DNA from: JACPPO01 sp965262505 | GTDB lineage: Bacteria; Acidobacteriota; Vicinamibacteria; Vicinamibacterales; UBA2999 | Length of the DNA: 64,000 nucleotides | Assembly (NCBI GenBank): GCA_965262505.1 | Contig: CBDHFM010000030.1 | Span: forward strand, 4,464,001 to 4,528,000 | Reading direction: 5' to 3' | Shown here: positions 42,465-52,140 of the stretch, piece by piece | Layout of the letters: every line of letters starts with the position of its first letter | Numbering within the stretch: position 1 is the first letter of the stretch | Translations under genes and position numbers: made by a program | Notes under the pieces: generated by a model | Told to the model about the DNA's origin: nothing | Seen by the model: the letters and a program-made list of their open reading frames with translations, nothing else | Database searches by the model: none

Positions 42465-44559
42465 CTATCGGACCGCTGTGGTCAGCCACGAAGTGAGCGC
42501 GGGCGATTGACGCGCCACCAGCACGGCGCAATTGTCGATGCGTTCAAGTGCCTGCCGCAGAGTGCGCTCCGCCGACGCGACCGGGTTCTTCGTGAAGAAC
42601 TGCTTCACCTGCGCGGCCGTTTCTGCCGAACAGAACGTGCCGAGCGCACCGATGATGCGCGGAATGCCCTGAAAGGTGCCCAGCTTCTGCGTCAGCGTTG
42701 GCCACTCGGCCTGGACGAACGTCCACGCAGCGTCCCGGGATGCGGGCCGCGCCAGCAGCCCCGCGACGAGCGTCGCGGTGCCCTGCGTCCGCACCGCCGG
42801 CGAGATCGCGAACGCCAGTGTCCGCTGGACGAGCGCCGGGTCGCCGAATGAGGGGAGCGCAGTGAAGAAGCGGTAGTACTCCTCTGGCTGTGCGGCCAGC
42901 CTGTCGAGCTGGGCGACATACTGGTTGTACAGCTCGGCGTTGCCGCCGCCCGCCGCAATCCTCAGTACGGTCGACACAAGCGTTCCCGGCAGCGATGAGG
43001 GGTCGGCGATGTACGTGGCGGCAAGCTCCCGCGCGCGACGCTGGACCGCCCCGTCGTTGCCGGTTACCCCAACCAGGCCAAGGAGTTCGGCGCGCCGGCT
43101 GCGCCGCTCCTCGGTGTCGCCTGCATCCCCCGGCAGCCCCAGGGCATCCAGCGCCGGACCAAAGCGCGCGCGAATCCAGTCCTGATAGCGTGCCTGTTGC
43201 CCTGGCTCGACAAGGTACGCGCCGGCGAACGCGAGGCGCGTGGTAATTGCGTCAGTGACGGCCGTCGTTTCGTCATCTGCGAGAGCTGCGGCCAGATCGA
43301 GATAGACGCCGATGTCGTGGCGGCCGGCTCGCACCATCCACCACTCGTCGCCCAGCAGGCTGACGCGCTCGATCGAGGAGGGGCCCGCGGCGCTGCTCGC
43401 CAGCGTGCGAACGGCGTCGGGCGCATACTCGGTAAAGTAGTAGCCGCGGCTATCGGCGTTGGCGAAGACGTTCTCGCAAGCAGGCGCCGAGCGCGTCTGC
43501 TGCTGCTCGTCGAGCACGTCACAGTACAGCTGGCCGTCATTCGCCTTGAGACAGACGGGCATCGTCCATGTCTGCCCGGCGGGAGCCGAGGCTCCAGGCG
43601 TCCCGACGAAGCGCTCCTGCGAGAGGGTGACGTCCGCGCCGGAGCCGGTGCATCGGGTCCGCACGGAGAGGACCGGAACGCCCGGTTGCTCGATATACGC
43701 CTGCATGATGCGATCGATCGGACGCCCGGTGACGCGCGTCATCTCGCTCCAGAAGTCCTCGCCGGCCGCATTCCCGTAGGCATGCTTCGCCAGGTACGAT
43801 GCGATCCCTGTCCGGAAGACATCGACGCCGACAAACGCCTCGATCATGCGCAAGATGCCGGCCGTCTTCTCGTACGCTATCCCGTCGAAGACTTCGTTGA
43901 TCTCGTCCGGCGTATCGACGTCGAGTCGAATCGCACGCGTCGACCGCAGCGCATCGAGCCCCAGCGCGGCCTGGGTATCGGCCGCGTCGTCGAGATCGAC
44001 TTTCCACTCGGGGCGCCACTGGGCCAGCGGCCGACTGGCGATCCAGGTCGCGAATCCTTCGTTCAACCAAATGTCGTTCCACCACTTCATCGTGACCAGG
44101 TTGCCGAACCATTGATGCGCGAGTTCGTGGGAGATGATGGACGCGACGCCCTTGCGCGTGCCGATCGAGGCGCGCTCGGGGTCCACCAGGAGGAGCCGCT
44201 CGCGGAAGGTAATCGCGCCGCTGTTCTCCATCGCGCCGGCCGCGAAGTCGGGGACGGCGATGATGTCGAGCTTGCCAAACGGATACGCGATGCCGAAGTA
44301 ATCGTTGTAGAAGGCGAGCTGCTGTGCGGCGGCTTCAAGGGCGAACGCCGTCAGGCCGAGCTTGTCCGGCGTCGAGCAGACCCGGATCGGCGTGCCGTCA
44401 GAGGCACCGGACCGGCATACGAAGTCGCCAACAATCATCGCCACCAGGTAGGTCGACATCTTCGGCGTGGTCGCGAAGGACACGGTGTGGGTGCCCGGCT
44501 CCGGGCCGGGCGTATCCGACAGCTGGGCGCCGTTCGAGATCGCGGTGTCGCCCTGGCTA
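42465..44559 (-). pseudogene. M1-family aminopeptidase, C-terminal part (split by IS630)
   Basis: Contains the catalytic core: GAMENSGAITFRE (substrate N-terminus recognition) and the zinc site HELAHQ-x18-E (ISHELAHQWFGNLVTMKWWN, then NEGFATWI), plus the long helical C-terminal domain. With the N-terminal part at 45584-46187 the enzyme has 898 residues. M1 peptidases remove N-terminal amino acids from peptides. Frame is intact except for the 1024-bp IS630; the true protein starts at QGDTAISNGAQ on this side. Confidence 0.9.
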
Positions 44560-45583
44560 AAGCGCTTTTCATGACCGTGTGGCGGCCGCGCACCCGCAGT
44601 GCCGAACATAGTTGCGGCATTCGTCAGGGCTGAAGTGCGCCAAGCACTCGCCGAGGAACGGCCAGAGCGTCTCGGTGCTGCGACAGCGAGCGGTGCGAAC
44701 GAGGGCCTTGAGCTTCGCGAAGCAGAGCTCGATGGGATTGAGGTCCGGGCTGTAGGGTGGCAAGTACCAGAGGGTGGCCCCGGCGGCCTGGATGGCGCGT
44801 TGGATGCCGGCGACCTTGTGGGCCCCGAGATTGTCGGCAATGACGATGTCGCCGGGCTGCAGGGTCGGCACCAGGATCTGTTCGATGTAGGCGCGGAAGC
44901 TCTCGCCATCGATCGCGCCGTCGAAGACCCCCGGTGCGGTCAGCCCCGTGACCCGCAACGCGGCGAGAAACGTGCTGGTCTGCCAGCGCCCGCAGGGGGC
45001 GTGGTCGTGGACGCGCGCGCCGCGCGGTGCCCGGCCGTACCGCCGAAGCAGATTGGTGGTGATGCCGGTTTCGTCCAGAAACACGAGGTGGGCGACATCC
45101 CAGGTCGGCGCCGCCGCGTGCCACGCGACCCGCGCGGCCGCGACGTCAGGCCGATCGTGTTCGGACGGGCGGACCGTGTTTTTTAACGGTCAGGCCGAGG
45201 GCCCGCACGGCGCGCCAGACCGTCGGCACACTCGCGGGCGTGGCGAGGGCGTCCTTCAGCTCAGCCAGCGTGCGATCCGGGTGCGCCGCAATCAGCGCGG
45301 CCAAGGTGTGTAGGTGCGGCTCAAGCATGCAGCGCCGTCCATGTCGCTGGACGCGAGGCGCCACCTCGCCCGTGTCGCGCCGCCGCTGTTTCAGTAGCCG
45401 CACCCACGACCCGCTCACGCGGTACTTCGCCGCCACCTCGGCCGCCGTCATCCCGGCATCGCTGTCGAGGAGCGCCCGCTCTCGCAGATCCATCGAATAG
45501 GCACGCATCGGGCCTCCTGCATCGGTGCGCGCAGAAGTACCACGACCGCCCCAGGTAGTACAAGGCCTATTTGAAAAGCGCTT
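44560..45583 (-). mobile_element. IS630-family insertion sequence, copy 1
   Basis: 1024 bp with ends AAGCGCTTTTCA and its inverse TGAAAAGCGCTT, and target duplication TA at 44558-44559 and 45584-45585. The second copy is at 54050-55073. Confidence 0.95.
44569..45508 (-). CDS. IS630-family transposase, two frames joined at an A6 tract
   Basis: Frame 1 (45508-45146) has the HTH part MDLRERALLDSDAGMTAAEV, YRVSGSWVRLLKQRRRDTGE and ends TVKKHGPPVRTRSA. A -1 shift at GTTAAAAAAC (45181-45186) leads into KNTVRPSEHDRPDVAAARVA and then the DDE core: LVFLDETGITTNLLRRYG, IVIADNLGAHKVAGI and PPYSPDLNPIELCFAKLK. Such frameshifting is usual for IS630. Stop at 44569. Confidence 0.85.
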
Positions 45584-46187
45584 TAACCGTCATCGAAATC
45601 TCGAACGTCGCTTTGTACGCGGGTTCGTCGAACGACGGGAAGGCGCGCCGCGCGTCGGTCGGCTCCATCTGCGTGACAGCGTAGCTGCGTCCGTTCGCGC
45701 GGCTCAGATAGAACCCGCGCAGCTTGTCGTTGAGGATGCCGGTGTAGGTCATCCGAATCGTGGCGGCACCGGCCGGAATCTGCCGCGGAACCGTGAGGGT
45801 GGCCGTCTCGGTCGTGGCGTCGAGCGTAACGCGCGCGGCCTGCGTGCTGCCGGCCGCCTCGATCGTCACCTCGCCGAACTCGATCTCCGTGGCGTGCAGC
45901 GTGATCGCGTGTGCAGGCGTCCGAAGCTGGATGCGGATCGTCTCGCGACCCTGGAACGTGGCGTTTTCGAGATCCGGCGCAAACCAGAGCGTGTAGTGTT
46001 CTGGAACGACATCGCCCGAGAGACGCTGGGCCGAGGCCGGCGCCGCCAGGACGAGCAGTGTGAGCAGCGCGGGCAGGAGTGAGACCTGTATTTTCGTGCC
46101 TGCGCCATCGTGTCGCCAGGTGCCCCTGAGACGACTGGCCGGCTTCGCTTGTCGCAATACATTTGTGAGCATCGTGTTGCCTATCAC
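45584..46187 (-). pseudogene. M1-family aminopeptidase, N-terminal part (split by IS630)
   Basis: Signal peptide (SLLPALLTLLVLAAPASAQ) followed by the M1 N-terminal beta domain: VVPEHYTLWFAPDLENATFQ, GRETIRIQLRTPAHAITLHA and TDARRAFPSFDEPAYKATFE. GTG 46187 overlaps the stop of the hydrolase gene as GTGA, so translation is coupled. Broken at MTV by IS630; joined product reads MTVSQGDTAIS. Confidence 0.9.
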
Positions 46188-47050
46188 TTGGCGCGGACCC
46201 GCGTGGTGACACGTCTGATGGCGCCCGACGCCGTGCGGGCCTGGCCGGCATCGGTCAGGAGCGCTGCGCGATCGCGTCCTGCGGCTTCCACACGTACGAC
46301 AGTGATCTTCGGATCGACAGTGGCGCTCCCCGCCAGTCTCACCGCTTCATCCCATCGTGACAGTTCGGTCGCGGCGCGCGTGAGATGATCGGGGCGGTAC
46401 AGGAAGGCCCGCACGGCGCCGGCCGACACCTCGGGCAGGCCAGCCGCACTGCTGGACGTCATTCGCGTGGCGCGCAGCAGGCCGGTTCGCGCCAGCCATG
46501 GCGAGGCCTGTGCGAGCCGCATCGTCTGATTTCGCGCCCCCGAGGGATCCGGGGAGGGCGGGTCGATCAGGACGAGCCCGGCGACGTCGGAGCCGAACTG
46601 CGCGGCGAAGAGCACGGCGAACGCTGCGCCCAGTCCATGGCCGACCACGACGTACGGGCCAGACTCGCCGGCGCCCCGGAGCAGTTCGCGCAACTCGCCG
46701 GCCACGGCTGACGGCTGGTACGGGCGGTCGCCAGCCTCACTCCATCCAAGGCCCGCGCGATCGTAGCTGCACACGCGCGTGGTCCGGGCGATCTCGGGCT
46801 GTACCCAGCCCCACGCCGCCGACATTCCGGTCGCGGGCGCCTCGAGCACGACCGTCGGCAGGCCCTTGCCGAGACAGTACACGTGGAGCTGGTGACCGCC
46901 GACGTCGACGAGGCGTCCAGGATGCCCGAACTGCCGGCGTTCGAGGGCTGTCGCCACGCCCTGATAGGTCGCGCCCGCGAGCGCAAGAAATACCAGGATG
47001 ACGGTGGCTACGAGCAGGCCGCGGCGAATACGGGCAAGGATGATCCTCAT
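46184..47050 (-). CDS. Alpha/beta hydrolase-fold protein with altered nucleophile elbow
   Basis: 288 residues. An N-terminal membrane helix (LLVATVILVFLALAGATYQG) anchors a hydrolase fold: GGHQLHVYCLGKGLPTVVLE, TRVCSYDRAGLGWSEAGDRP, then the elbow VVVGHGLGAAFAVLFA. The elbow has Gly where Ser is expected (GHSLG in relatives), and I see no clear terminal catalytic His, so it is probably not an active esterase. Located 6 bp after the membrane-protein gene and overlapping the M1 gene by 4 bp, within one operon. Confidence 0.8.
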   Translation of the reverse strand: MRIILARIRRGLLVATVILVFLALAGATYQGVATALERRQFGHPGRLVDVGGHQLHVYCLGKGLPTVVLEAPATGMSAAWGWVQPEIARTTRVCSYDRAGLGWSEAGDRPYQPSAVAGELRELLRGAGESGPYVVVGHGLGAAFAVLFAAQFGSDVAGLVLIDPPSPDPSGARNQTMRLAQASPWLARTGLLRATRMTSSSAAGLPEVSAGAVRAFLYRPDHLTRAATELSRWDEAVRLAGSATVDPKITVVRVEAAGRDRAALLTDAGQARTASGAIRRVTTRVRAK

Positions 47051-47056
47051 CAGGAT

Positions 47057-47542
47057 TCAGCGCGCTTCGACTGCACCCTGTGGGCCGCGCTCGCGCCACG
47101 TCTTGAACAGTCCCAGGACCAGCCCCAGCGCGCCGACGGCGAGAAACGCTGGAATGAGGAATTCCAGCGTGCTTGCGATCCAGGCGGGCCGCGAGGTCAC
47201 GTACGGGTCGCGCCCAGCGGTTCGCCAGATGCGAAAGGCGGTCCGGTGGATGTAGTGCGTGTCGTCGACCGCCGGGTCTCCGACGAGATCGCGTAGGTTG
47301 TCAGTGGAGACATCCATGAGGTGGTAGCGCCAGGTGCTTCCTTCGCGCAGTTCCCCGCGCGTGAGCTGATAGGCGAGTTCGAGCTGTTCGCGGGTGGCGG
47401 CGTCGACCGTGCCGACCCACCGCACGTTCACCCGGGCGGGGCGTTGGCCGTACGTGAGCCGGAGGGTGCCGTACGCGGCGCCCGCCAGCACCCAGAGGAT
47501 GACGCTCCCGACGAGTAGCGTGCGTCCCGACGGCTTCACCAT
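47057..47542 (-). CDS. Two-helix membrane protein of unknown function
   Basis: 161 residues: N-terminal helix (LLVGSVILWVLAGAAYGTL), a globular part VRWVGTVDAATREQLELAYQ, EGSTWRYHLMDVSTDNLRDL, AVDDTHYIHRTAF, and a C-terminal helix (FLIPAFLAVGALGLVLGLFK). The globular part is homologous to the N-terminus of the split membrane protein at 39787-40132, but here there is no polytopic extension. Its ATG lies inside the stop region of the sigma54-type regulator gene (7-nt overlap). Confidence 0.7.
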   Translation of the reverse strand: MVKPSGRTLLVGSVILWVLAGAAYGTLRLTYGQRPARVNVRWVGTVDAATREQLELAYQLTRGELREGSTWRYHLMDVSTDNLRDLVGDPAVDDTHYIHRTAFRIWRTAGRDPYVTSRPAWIASTLEFLIPAFLAVGALGLVLGLFKTWRERGPQGAVEAR

Positions 47543-49530
47543 GATTCAGTCTCCACCAGTCCGTACTTCTCGATTCGCGAGTACAGCTGGGCGCGCGTCA
47601 GCCCGAGCAGCTTCGCGGCACGGGTCTTATTGTGCCGTGCCTGCGTCAGGGCCTTGACGACCAGCGACCGTTCGATCCCGGCGAGGTCGACGCCGCCGGC
47701 CGGAAGCGGTGCCGAGGCGACGGCCGCGTCCGATGCAGGTGCCGTCAGCGGGTGACGCGGCGTGATGACCGGGAGGTGCTCGCTCCGGATGTAGTCGCCG
47801 TCAGCAAGAATGACCGCCCGCTCAATGGCGTTGCGCAACTCCCGCACGTTTCCAGGCCACGCGTAGGCGACCAGTTGATCCCGCGCGTCGCGGGCGATCC
47901 CCGCGGGAGGCCTCCCGACCGTCGCGCCGATCTCCTCCAGGAACGCGTCGGCCAGCTCGAGAATGTCATCCGGCCGATCGCGCAGCGGGGGTAACGCAAT
48001 CTCGAACACGCCAAGCCGGTAATAGAGGTCCTCGCGGAACTCCCCGCGGCGCATGGCCGCGTGCACGTCGCGGTTGGTGGCGGTCACCACCCGGATGTCG
48101 GCGCGGCTAACTCGCGTGCTGCCGAGGCGCTGGAACTCGTGCTCCTCGAGCACACGGAGCAGCTTGGCCTGCACGGCCAGCGCCATTTCGCCGACTTCGT
48201 CCAGGAACAGCACGCCGCCGTTGGCCCGCTCAATTCGTCCAGGCTTGGCGGACACCGCGCCGGTGAAGGCGCCACGCTCGTACCCGAACAACTCCGATTC
48301 GAGGAGCTGATCGGGCAGTGCCGCGCAGTTGATCGCCACGAACGTGCCGTGCTTGCGACGTGATCCTTGATGAATAAAGCGCGCGATGACTTCCTTGCCC
48401 GTACCCGACTCTCCCGTGAGGAGCACGGTCGTTTCCGTCTGGGCGACCCGCGCTGCCTGCGTGAGGACGCTCTTCCACTGCGGCGACTGACCGACGATGC
48501 GGCGGTGTCCGGTCTGTGCCTCGAGCTCGCGTGTCAGCGTGGCGACTTGCGCCTCGAGCTGCGCGGCCGTTTCGCACGCGGCCGCATCGCGGCGGGCCGC
48601 CTCCGCGAGCCCCTGATGCGAGAGTGCCAGTGCGAGCAGATCCGCCACCCGCCGCGCGAAGTCGAGATCGGATTCGCTGAACCGCTCTGTTTCGCGAGCA
48701 AGGAAAAAGAGCGAGCCGAAGACGCCGGTGCTGAGCGGCATCGGAACGCGCAGGGCAGACCGCACATTGAGCCGCGCGAACACCCGTCCCCGGACGCTGC
48801 CCGGCGCAATCTCGGTGGCGACGTCACCTACCACGTAGGGATTGCGATGGAGAAGCGCACGCTCCTCTTCGGTCAGGGTGGTCGGCGCCCAGAAGCCGGC
48901 GTCGTCCACCTGGGCTCCGGTCATCGCATACACACGGAATGATTTGCCATCCCCGGCCCACGCCGTCAGCATGAGGATGTCGTGAGGCAATCCACCGCGC
49001 ACGGAGGCGGAAACCTCCGCAAAGATGTGCCGGATGTCGAGCGCCCCCGCCATCGTGTTCAGAAGCTTGTCGAGTGTGTCGATCCGCTCACGTCGAAGCG
49101 ACTCGGTGTTGCGCATGGCATCCTGCTGGAGGGCGAGCGCGAGGAGATCCGCGACACTATCCATCAGCGCCTGGTGCGCAGCCGAAAAGGCGTCCGGTTG
49201 GCTCGACGTGAGCCAGAGCGCGCCGTAGACGCTCGACCCACGGCCCACGCTGCAGATGATGCGCGAGCGTGCATCGCCAGCGACCGGCGGTTCACCTACG
49301 GCCGTCGTATCGGCGATACGGTGCCCGGTCACCTCCAGCTCGCCGTCAGCTCGGACTACGTACAGCAGCACCGATTCGGAACGATCGAGGCGCAGGACAT
49401 GGAGACGTTCGAACGGAATCGTTTCGCGGACGACGGTCGCCAGGCGCGGCACCAGATCGGTCAGCGTCACCGCCTCCGCCGCCAGGCGAGCCACCGCCGT
49501 GAGCACGGATGCAGAGTCCAGCGGGAGCAT
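47536..49530 (-). CDS. GAF-domain sigma54-type transcriptional activator
   Basis: 664 residues: two GAF-like domains (about 15-155 and 180-330; LATVVRETIPFERLHVLRLD, RVFARLNVRSALRVPMPLST), a coiled coil, then the AAA+ domain (Walker A GESGTGKE, sigma54 loop GAFTGA, Walker B GGVLFLDEVGEM, R-finger region YYRLGVFEIALPPLRDR) and a Fis-type HTH (KTRAAKLLGLTRAQLYSRIE). ATG 49530 is chosen since the frame upstream of it runs across the divergent MBL gene. It is the first gene of a four-gene operon and probably its activator. Confidence 0.9.
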   Translation of the reverse strand: MLPLDSASVLTAVARLAAEAVTLTDLVPRLATVVRETIPFERLHVLRLDRSESVLLYVVRADGELEVTGHRIADTTAVGEPPVAGDARSRIICSVGRGSSVYGALWLTSSQPDAFSAAHQALMDSVADLLALALQQDAMRNTESLRRERIDTLDKLLNTMAGALDIRHIFAEVSASVRGGLPHDILMLTAWAGDGKSFRVYAMTGAQVDDAGFWAPTTLTEEERALLHRNPYVVGDVATEIAPGSVRGRVFARLNVRSALRVPMPLSTGVFGSLFFLARETERFSESDLDFARRVADLLALALSHQGLAEAARRDAAACETAAQLEAQVATLTRELEAQTGHRRIVGQSPQWKSVLTQAARVAQTETTVLLTGESGTGKEVIARFIHQGSRRKHGTFVAINCAALPDQLLESELFGYERGAFTGAVSAKPGRIERANGGVLFLDEVGEMALAVQAKLLRVLEEHEFQRLGSTRVSRADIRVVTATNRDVHAAMRRGEFREDLYYRLGVFEIALPPLRDRPDDILELADAFLEEIGATVGRPPAGIARDARDQLVAYAWPGNVRELRNAIERAVILADGDYIRSEHLPVITPRHPLTAPASDAAVASAPLPAGGVDLAGIERSLVVKALTQARHNKTRAAKLLGLTRAQLYSRIEKYGLVETESW

Positions 49531-49543
49531 GAGAACACCCCAG

Positions 49544-49549
49544 TATAAT
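49544..49549 (+). promoter_or_regulatory. TATAAT box in the divergent promoter region
   Basis: CCCAGTATAATCCGCGGGAG lies in the 39-bp gap between regulator and MBL gene; the box is 20 nt before ATG 49570, so the MBL transcript has a very short leader. Confidence 0.45.
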
Positions 49550-49569
49550 CCGCGGGAGCAAGGCCAGTG

Positions 49570-50481
49570 ATGACCGTTCTCGCCCCAGGACTCTCGTGGG
49601 TCGACCTGCTGTTTCTCGGCCGGCCGCACGCCGTCGCGACGGCGGTTGCTCGCGCGCCCGGAACACTGGCGCTCATCGATCCTGGGCCGAGCACCTGTCT
49701 GGAGTCGCTGGACCTTGGCCTTCAACAGCAGGGACTGAGGTTGAGCGAGGTCACTCACATCCTGCTCACGCATATCCATCTCGACCATGCCGGCGCCACC
49801 GGCACGATCGTTCGTCGTTACCCGCACGTGAACGTGTTGGTGCACGAGCGCGGGGCAGCGCACATGGCAGATCCCGGGAAGCTGATGGCCAGTGCGGCGC
49901 GGCTGTACGGCGATCAAATGGACCGGCTGTGGGGCGAGTTCGCGGCGGTGCCCGCGCGGAATCTCACTGTGCTGGCCGGTGGCGAGCGCGTCGACGCGGG
50001 CGGGCGGTCGTTCGAGGTGGCCTACACACCGGGTCATGCGTCGCATCACGTGAGCTATTACGACCGATCGAGCGGCGTTGCGTTCGTGGGTGATACGGCG
50101 GGTGTGTGCATTGACGGAGGCTACGTACTGCCGCCGACCCCGCCGCCAGACATTGATATCGAAGCGTGGAAGGGCAGCGTGGCCCGGATCGAAGCGTGGT
50201 CGCCGCAGACGCTCTTCCTGACTCACTTCGGGCCCGTGCAGGGGGCTGCCCCGCATCTGCAGGCGTTGATGGAAAATCTAGAGACGACCGCCGGCATCGT
50301 GCGGGCGCGGCTGTCTGAACCGGGGACAGACGAGGAGAAGAGCCGACGCTTTGCCGGGGACCTGCAGCGCGAGTTGCGGCGGCACATGACCGACGCGCAG
50401 CTTGCGGCGTATATAGTTGCTGCGCCGCCCGAGCTGCTCTGGCCCGGCTTGGCGCGGTACTGGCGGAAGAGGTCCGGCTAG
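49570..50481 (+). CDS. MBL-fold metallo-hydrolase
   Basis: 303 residues. Zinc ligands: ILLTHIHLDHAGATG (HxHxDH), His in AYTPGHASHHVSYY, Asp in FVGDTAGVC and a last His in LFLTHFGPVQG. No signal peptide. The GLTH..GP layout resembles glyoxalase II-like or quorum-lactonase-like members; the C-terminal helical extension (VRARLSEPGTDEEKSRRFAG) is longer than usual. Divergent from the sigma54-type regulator with only 39 bp between. Confidence 0.85.
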   Translation: MTVLAPGLSWVDLLFLGRPHAVATAVARAPGTLALIDPGPSTCLESLDLGLQQQGLRLSEVTHILLTHIHLDHAGATGTIVRRYPHVNVLVHERGAAHMADPGKLMASAARLYGDQMDRLWGEFAAVPARNLTVLAGGERVDAGGRSFEVAYTPGHASHHVSYYDRSSGVAFVGDTAGVCIDGGYVLPPTPPPDIDIEAWKGSVARIEAWSPQTLFLTHFGPVQGAAPHLQALMENLETTAGIVRARLSEPGTDEEKSRRFAGDLQRELRRHMTDAQLAAYIVAAPPELLWPGLARYWRKRSG

Positions 50482-50491
50482 TCCCTGGGGA

Positions 50492-50742
50492 CTAGTTCGC
50501 GACGGCGAGCGCACTGTGCTTCCGCGCCGAGTTCACCCCCGCGCCTGGCGCGATCAGGAGCCGCAGCGCGTACCCATGTGGCGTGCCCGTTGCCGCCCGG
50601 AACGGCCCAAGACGATAGACGGCCGACAGGACCTTCCCTCGCTGTAGCGCGGGCGGCAGTTCCGCGTGTTCGCGGCCGCCGCGCTCGATCTGGAAATGCA
50701 CCAGGCGGTAGAGCGGAATCGATGTCGAGTGTGAGCGAAACT
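50492..50742 (-). pseudogene. C-terminal fragment of an unknown protein, cut by IS256
   Basis: About 84 codons ending at 50492: STSIPLYRLVHFQIERGGRE, ALQRGKVLSAVYRLGPFRAA, PHGYALRLLIAPGAGVNSAR. No family recognised. It does not continue the AAA+ gene on the other side of IS256, so a deletion has probably joined two unrelated genes. Confidence 0.5.
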
Positions 50743-52140
50743 TAGTTGGAAATTGAAGCGGCTCCAAACCCTGTGGTTTGATGACGTTGCGAGACGAACA
50801 TCACGCCACGAGAGAAAGGAGCCGAGATGAGCCGTGTCCTACGATCGGTCAGGAAGCGCAAGAAAGGTCGCACGTTGGGCGCGGTCGACGTCATCGACCG
50901 AGAGGGGTACGCGGAGCTGGAGGTCGATGCCAAGGTGGAATTGATCCGGTCCTTGATTCCGCTGGGGTTGCTGCACATCGAGGAATGGCTCGACGAGGAA
51001 GTGCCCGCGCTGGCTGGCGAACGCGACGCCCGCAAAGACCCGTCAGTCGGCGGGCGCCGTCATGGGAGCCACCCCGGGACGGTCGGGTTGGCCGGCCAGC
51101 GCGTGCCGATTCGCGTGCCCCGGATTCGCCATGTCACGGAGCGCGAGATTCCACGGCGGTCGTACGAAGCGCTGCATGGCGATCGCGCCGTCAATGACCT
51201 GTTGTTGAGGCGCGTGCTGTATGGGATCTCGTGCCGCAACTACGCGGCGGCCGCCGAGGCGATTCCCGGGGCGATCGGCCTGTCGGGGTCGACGGTGTCC
51301 CGCGCGTTCATTCAGGCCAGCGCGACGAAACTCCGCGAACTCCAGGAGCGGGACCTCTCCGGGGAGGACGTTGTGGCCCTCGTGCTGGACGGCAAGACGT
51401 TCGCCGAGGCGACGATGGTCGTCGCGCTGGGCATCACGATGACGGGGGACAAACGGTTCCTGGGCTTTGTCGAGACGGACACCGAGAACGAGCAGGTGTT
51501 GACCCCGTTCCTCCGGTCCTTGGTCGAGCGGGGCCTCGATGTTTCCCAGGGGCTTCTGGTGATCGTCGATGGCGGCAAGGGGCTCCGGGCGGCCGTGCGG
51601 AAGGCCTTCCGCCACCGCGCCCTGGTGCAACGGTGTCAAGGGCACAAGCGCGAGAACGTGGTGAGTTACCTGGCCAAGCGTGAGCAGCCGGTGTGGCGGC
51701 AGCGTCTCCAGCGCGCCTACAACCGTCCGGAGTACGACGAGGCCCTCGCCGCCCTCCAGTCGCTCCAGCATGAGCTGGAGGATCGGAACCAATCGGCGGC
51801 CGGCAGTCTGGCGGAAGGCCTGGACGAGACCCTGACGTTGCATCGCCTCGGCGTGTATGGCGTGCTGGGCCGGTCGCTGAAGACGACGAACGGCCTCGAG
51901 TCCATCAACGCGCTCATTGAGGAGCGCTGTGCGAAGGTCGATCACTGGCAGAACTCAAGTCAACGCCAGCGCTGGCTCGCCACGGCGCTCCTGGACATCG
52001 AGCCGCGTCTACGCAAGGTGATGGGCTACCGGCACCTGCCCAGGCTTCGTGACGCATTGAAGCGAGAGTTGAAGATCGACACGACGACATCGAAGACCAA
52101 AGCCGCGTAAGCAATCAGGAGTCGCGGAGAGTTTCAACTA
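50743..52140 (+). mobile_element. IS256-family insertion sequence
   Basis: About 1.4 kb with weak inverted ends (TAGTTGGAAATTGAAGCGGC / inverse TAGTTGAAACTCTCCGCGAC). The 8-9 bp target duplication expected of IS256 is missing. Confidence 0.75.
50827..52110 (+). CDS. IS256 (Mutator)-family transposase
   Basis: 427 residues, intact. LLRRVLYGISCRNYAAAAEA, GLSGSTVSRAFIQASATKLR, then the DDE core: VVALVLDGKTFAEATMVVAL (Asp), LLVIVDGGKGLRAAVRKAF (Asp), the C-x2-H-like CQGHKRENVVSYL and the Glu region LKTTNGLESINALIEERC. AAAGGAGCC precedes ATG 50827. Confidence 0.9.
   Translation: MSRVLRSVRKRKKGRTLGAVDVIDREGYAELEVDAKVELIRSLIPLGLLHIEEWLDEEVPALAGERDARKDPSVGGRRHGSHPGTVGLAGQRVPIRVPRIRHVTEREIPRRSYEALHGDRAVNDLLLRRVLYGISCRNYAAAAEAIPGAIGLSGSTVSRAFIQASATKLRELQERDLSGEDVVALVLDGKTFAEATMVVALGITMTGDKRFLGFVETDTENEQVLTPFLRSLVERGLDVSQGLLVIVDGGKGLRAAVRKAFRHRALVQRCQGHKRENVVSYLAKREQPVWRQRLQRAYNRPEYDEALAALQSLQHELEDRNQSAAGSLAEGLDETLTLHRLGVYGVLGRSLKTTNGLESINALIEERCAKVDHWQNSSQRQRWLATALLDIEPRLRKVMGYRHLPRLRDALKRELKIDTTTSKTKAA

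Noticed and set aside
43197..44633. 478-residue plus-strand frame over the M1 gene
   Set aside because: Antisense to the peptidase core with its zinc motif; no start context or domain.
44560..44909. Extension of the M1 aminopeptidase C-terminal frame into the IS630 element
   Set aside because: The extra residues are an antisense-type shadow of the transposase; the IS border at 44560 ends the host gene.
49531..50256. Upstream extension of the sigma54-type regulator frame to 906 residues
   Set aside because: It runs antisense through the well-supported MBL-fold gene and is Arg-rich without domain character; the GAF domain begins right after ATG 49530.
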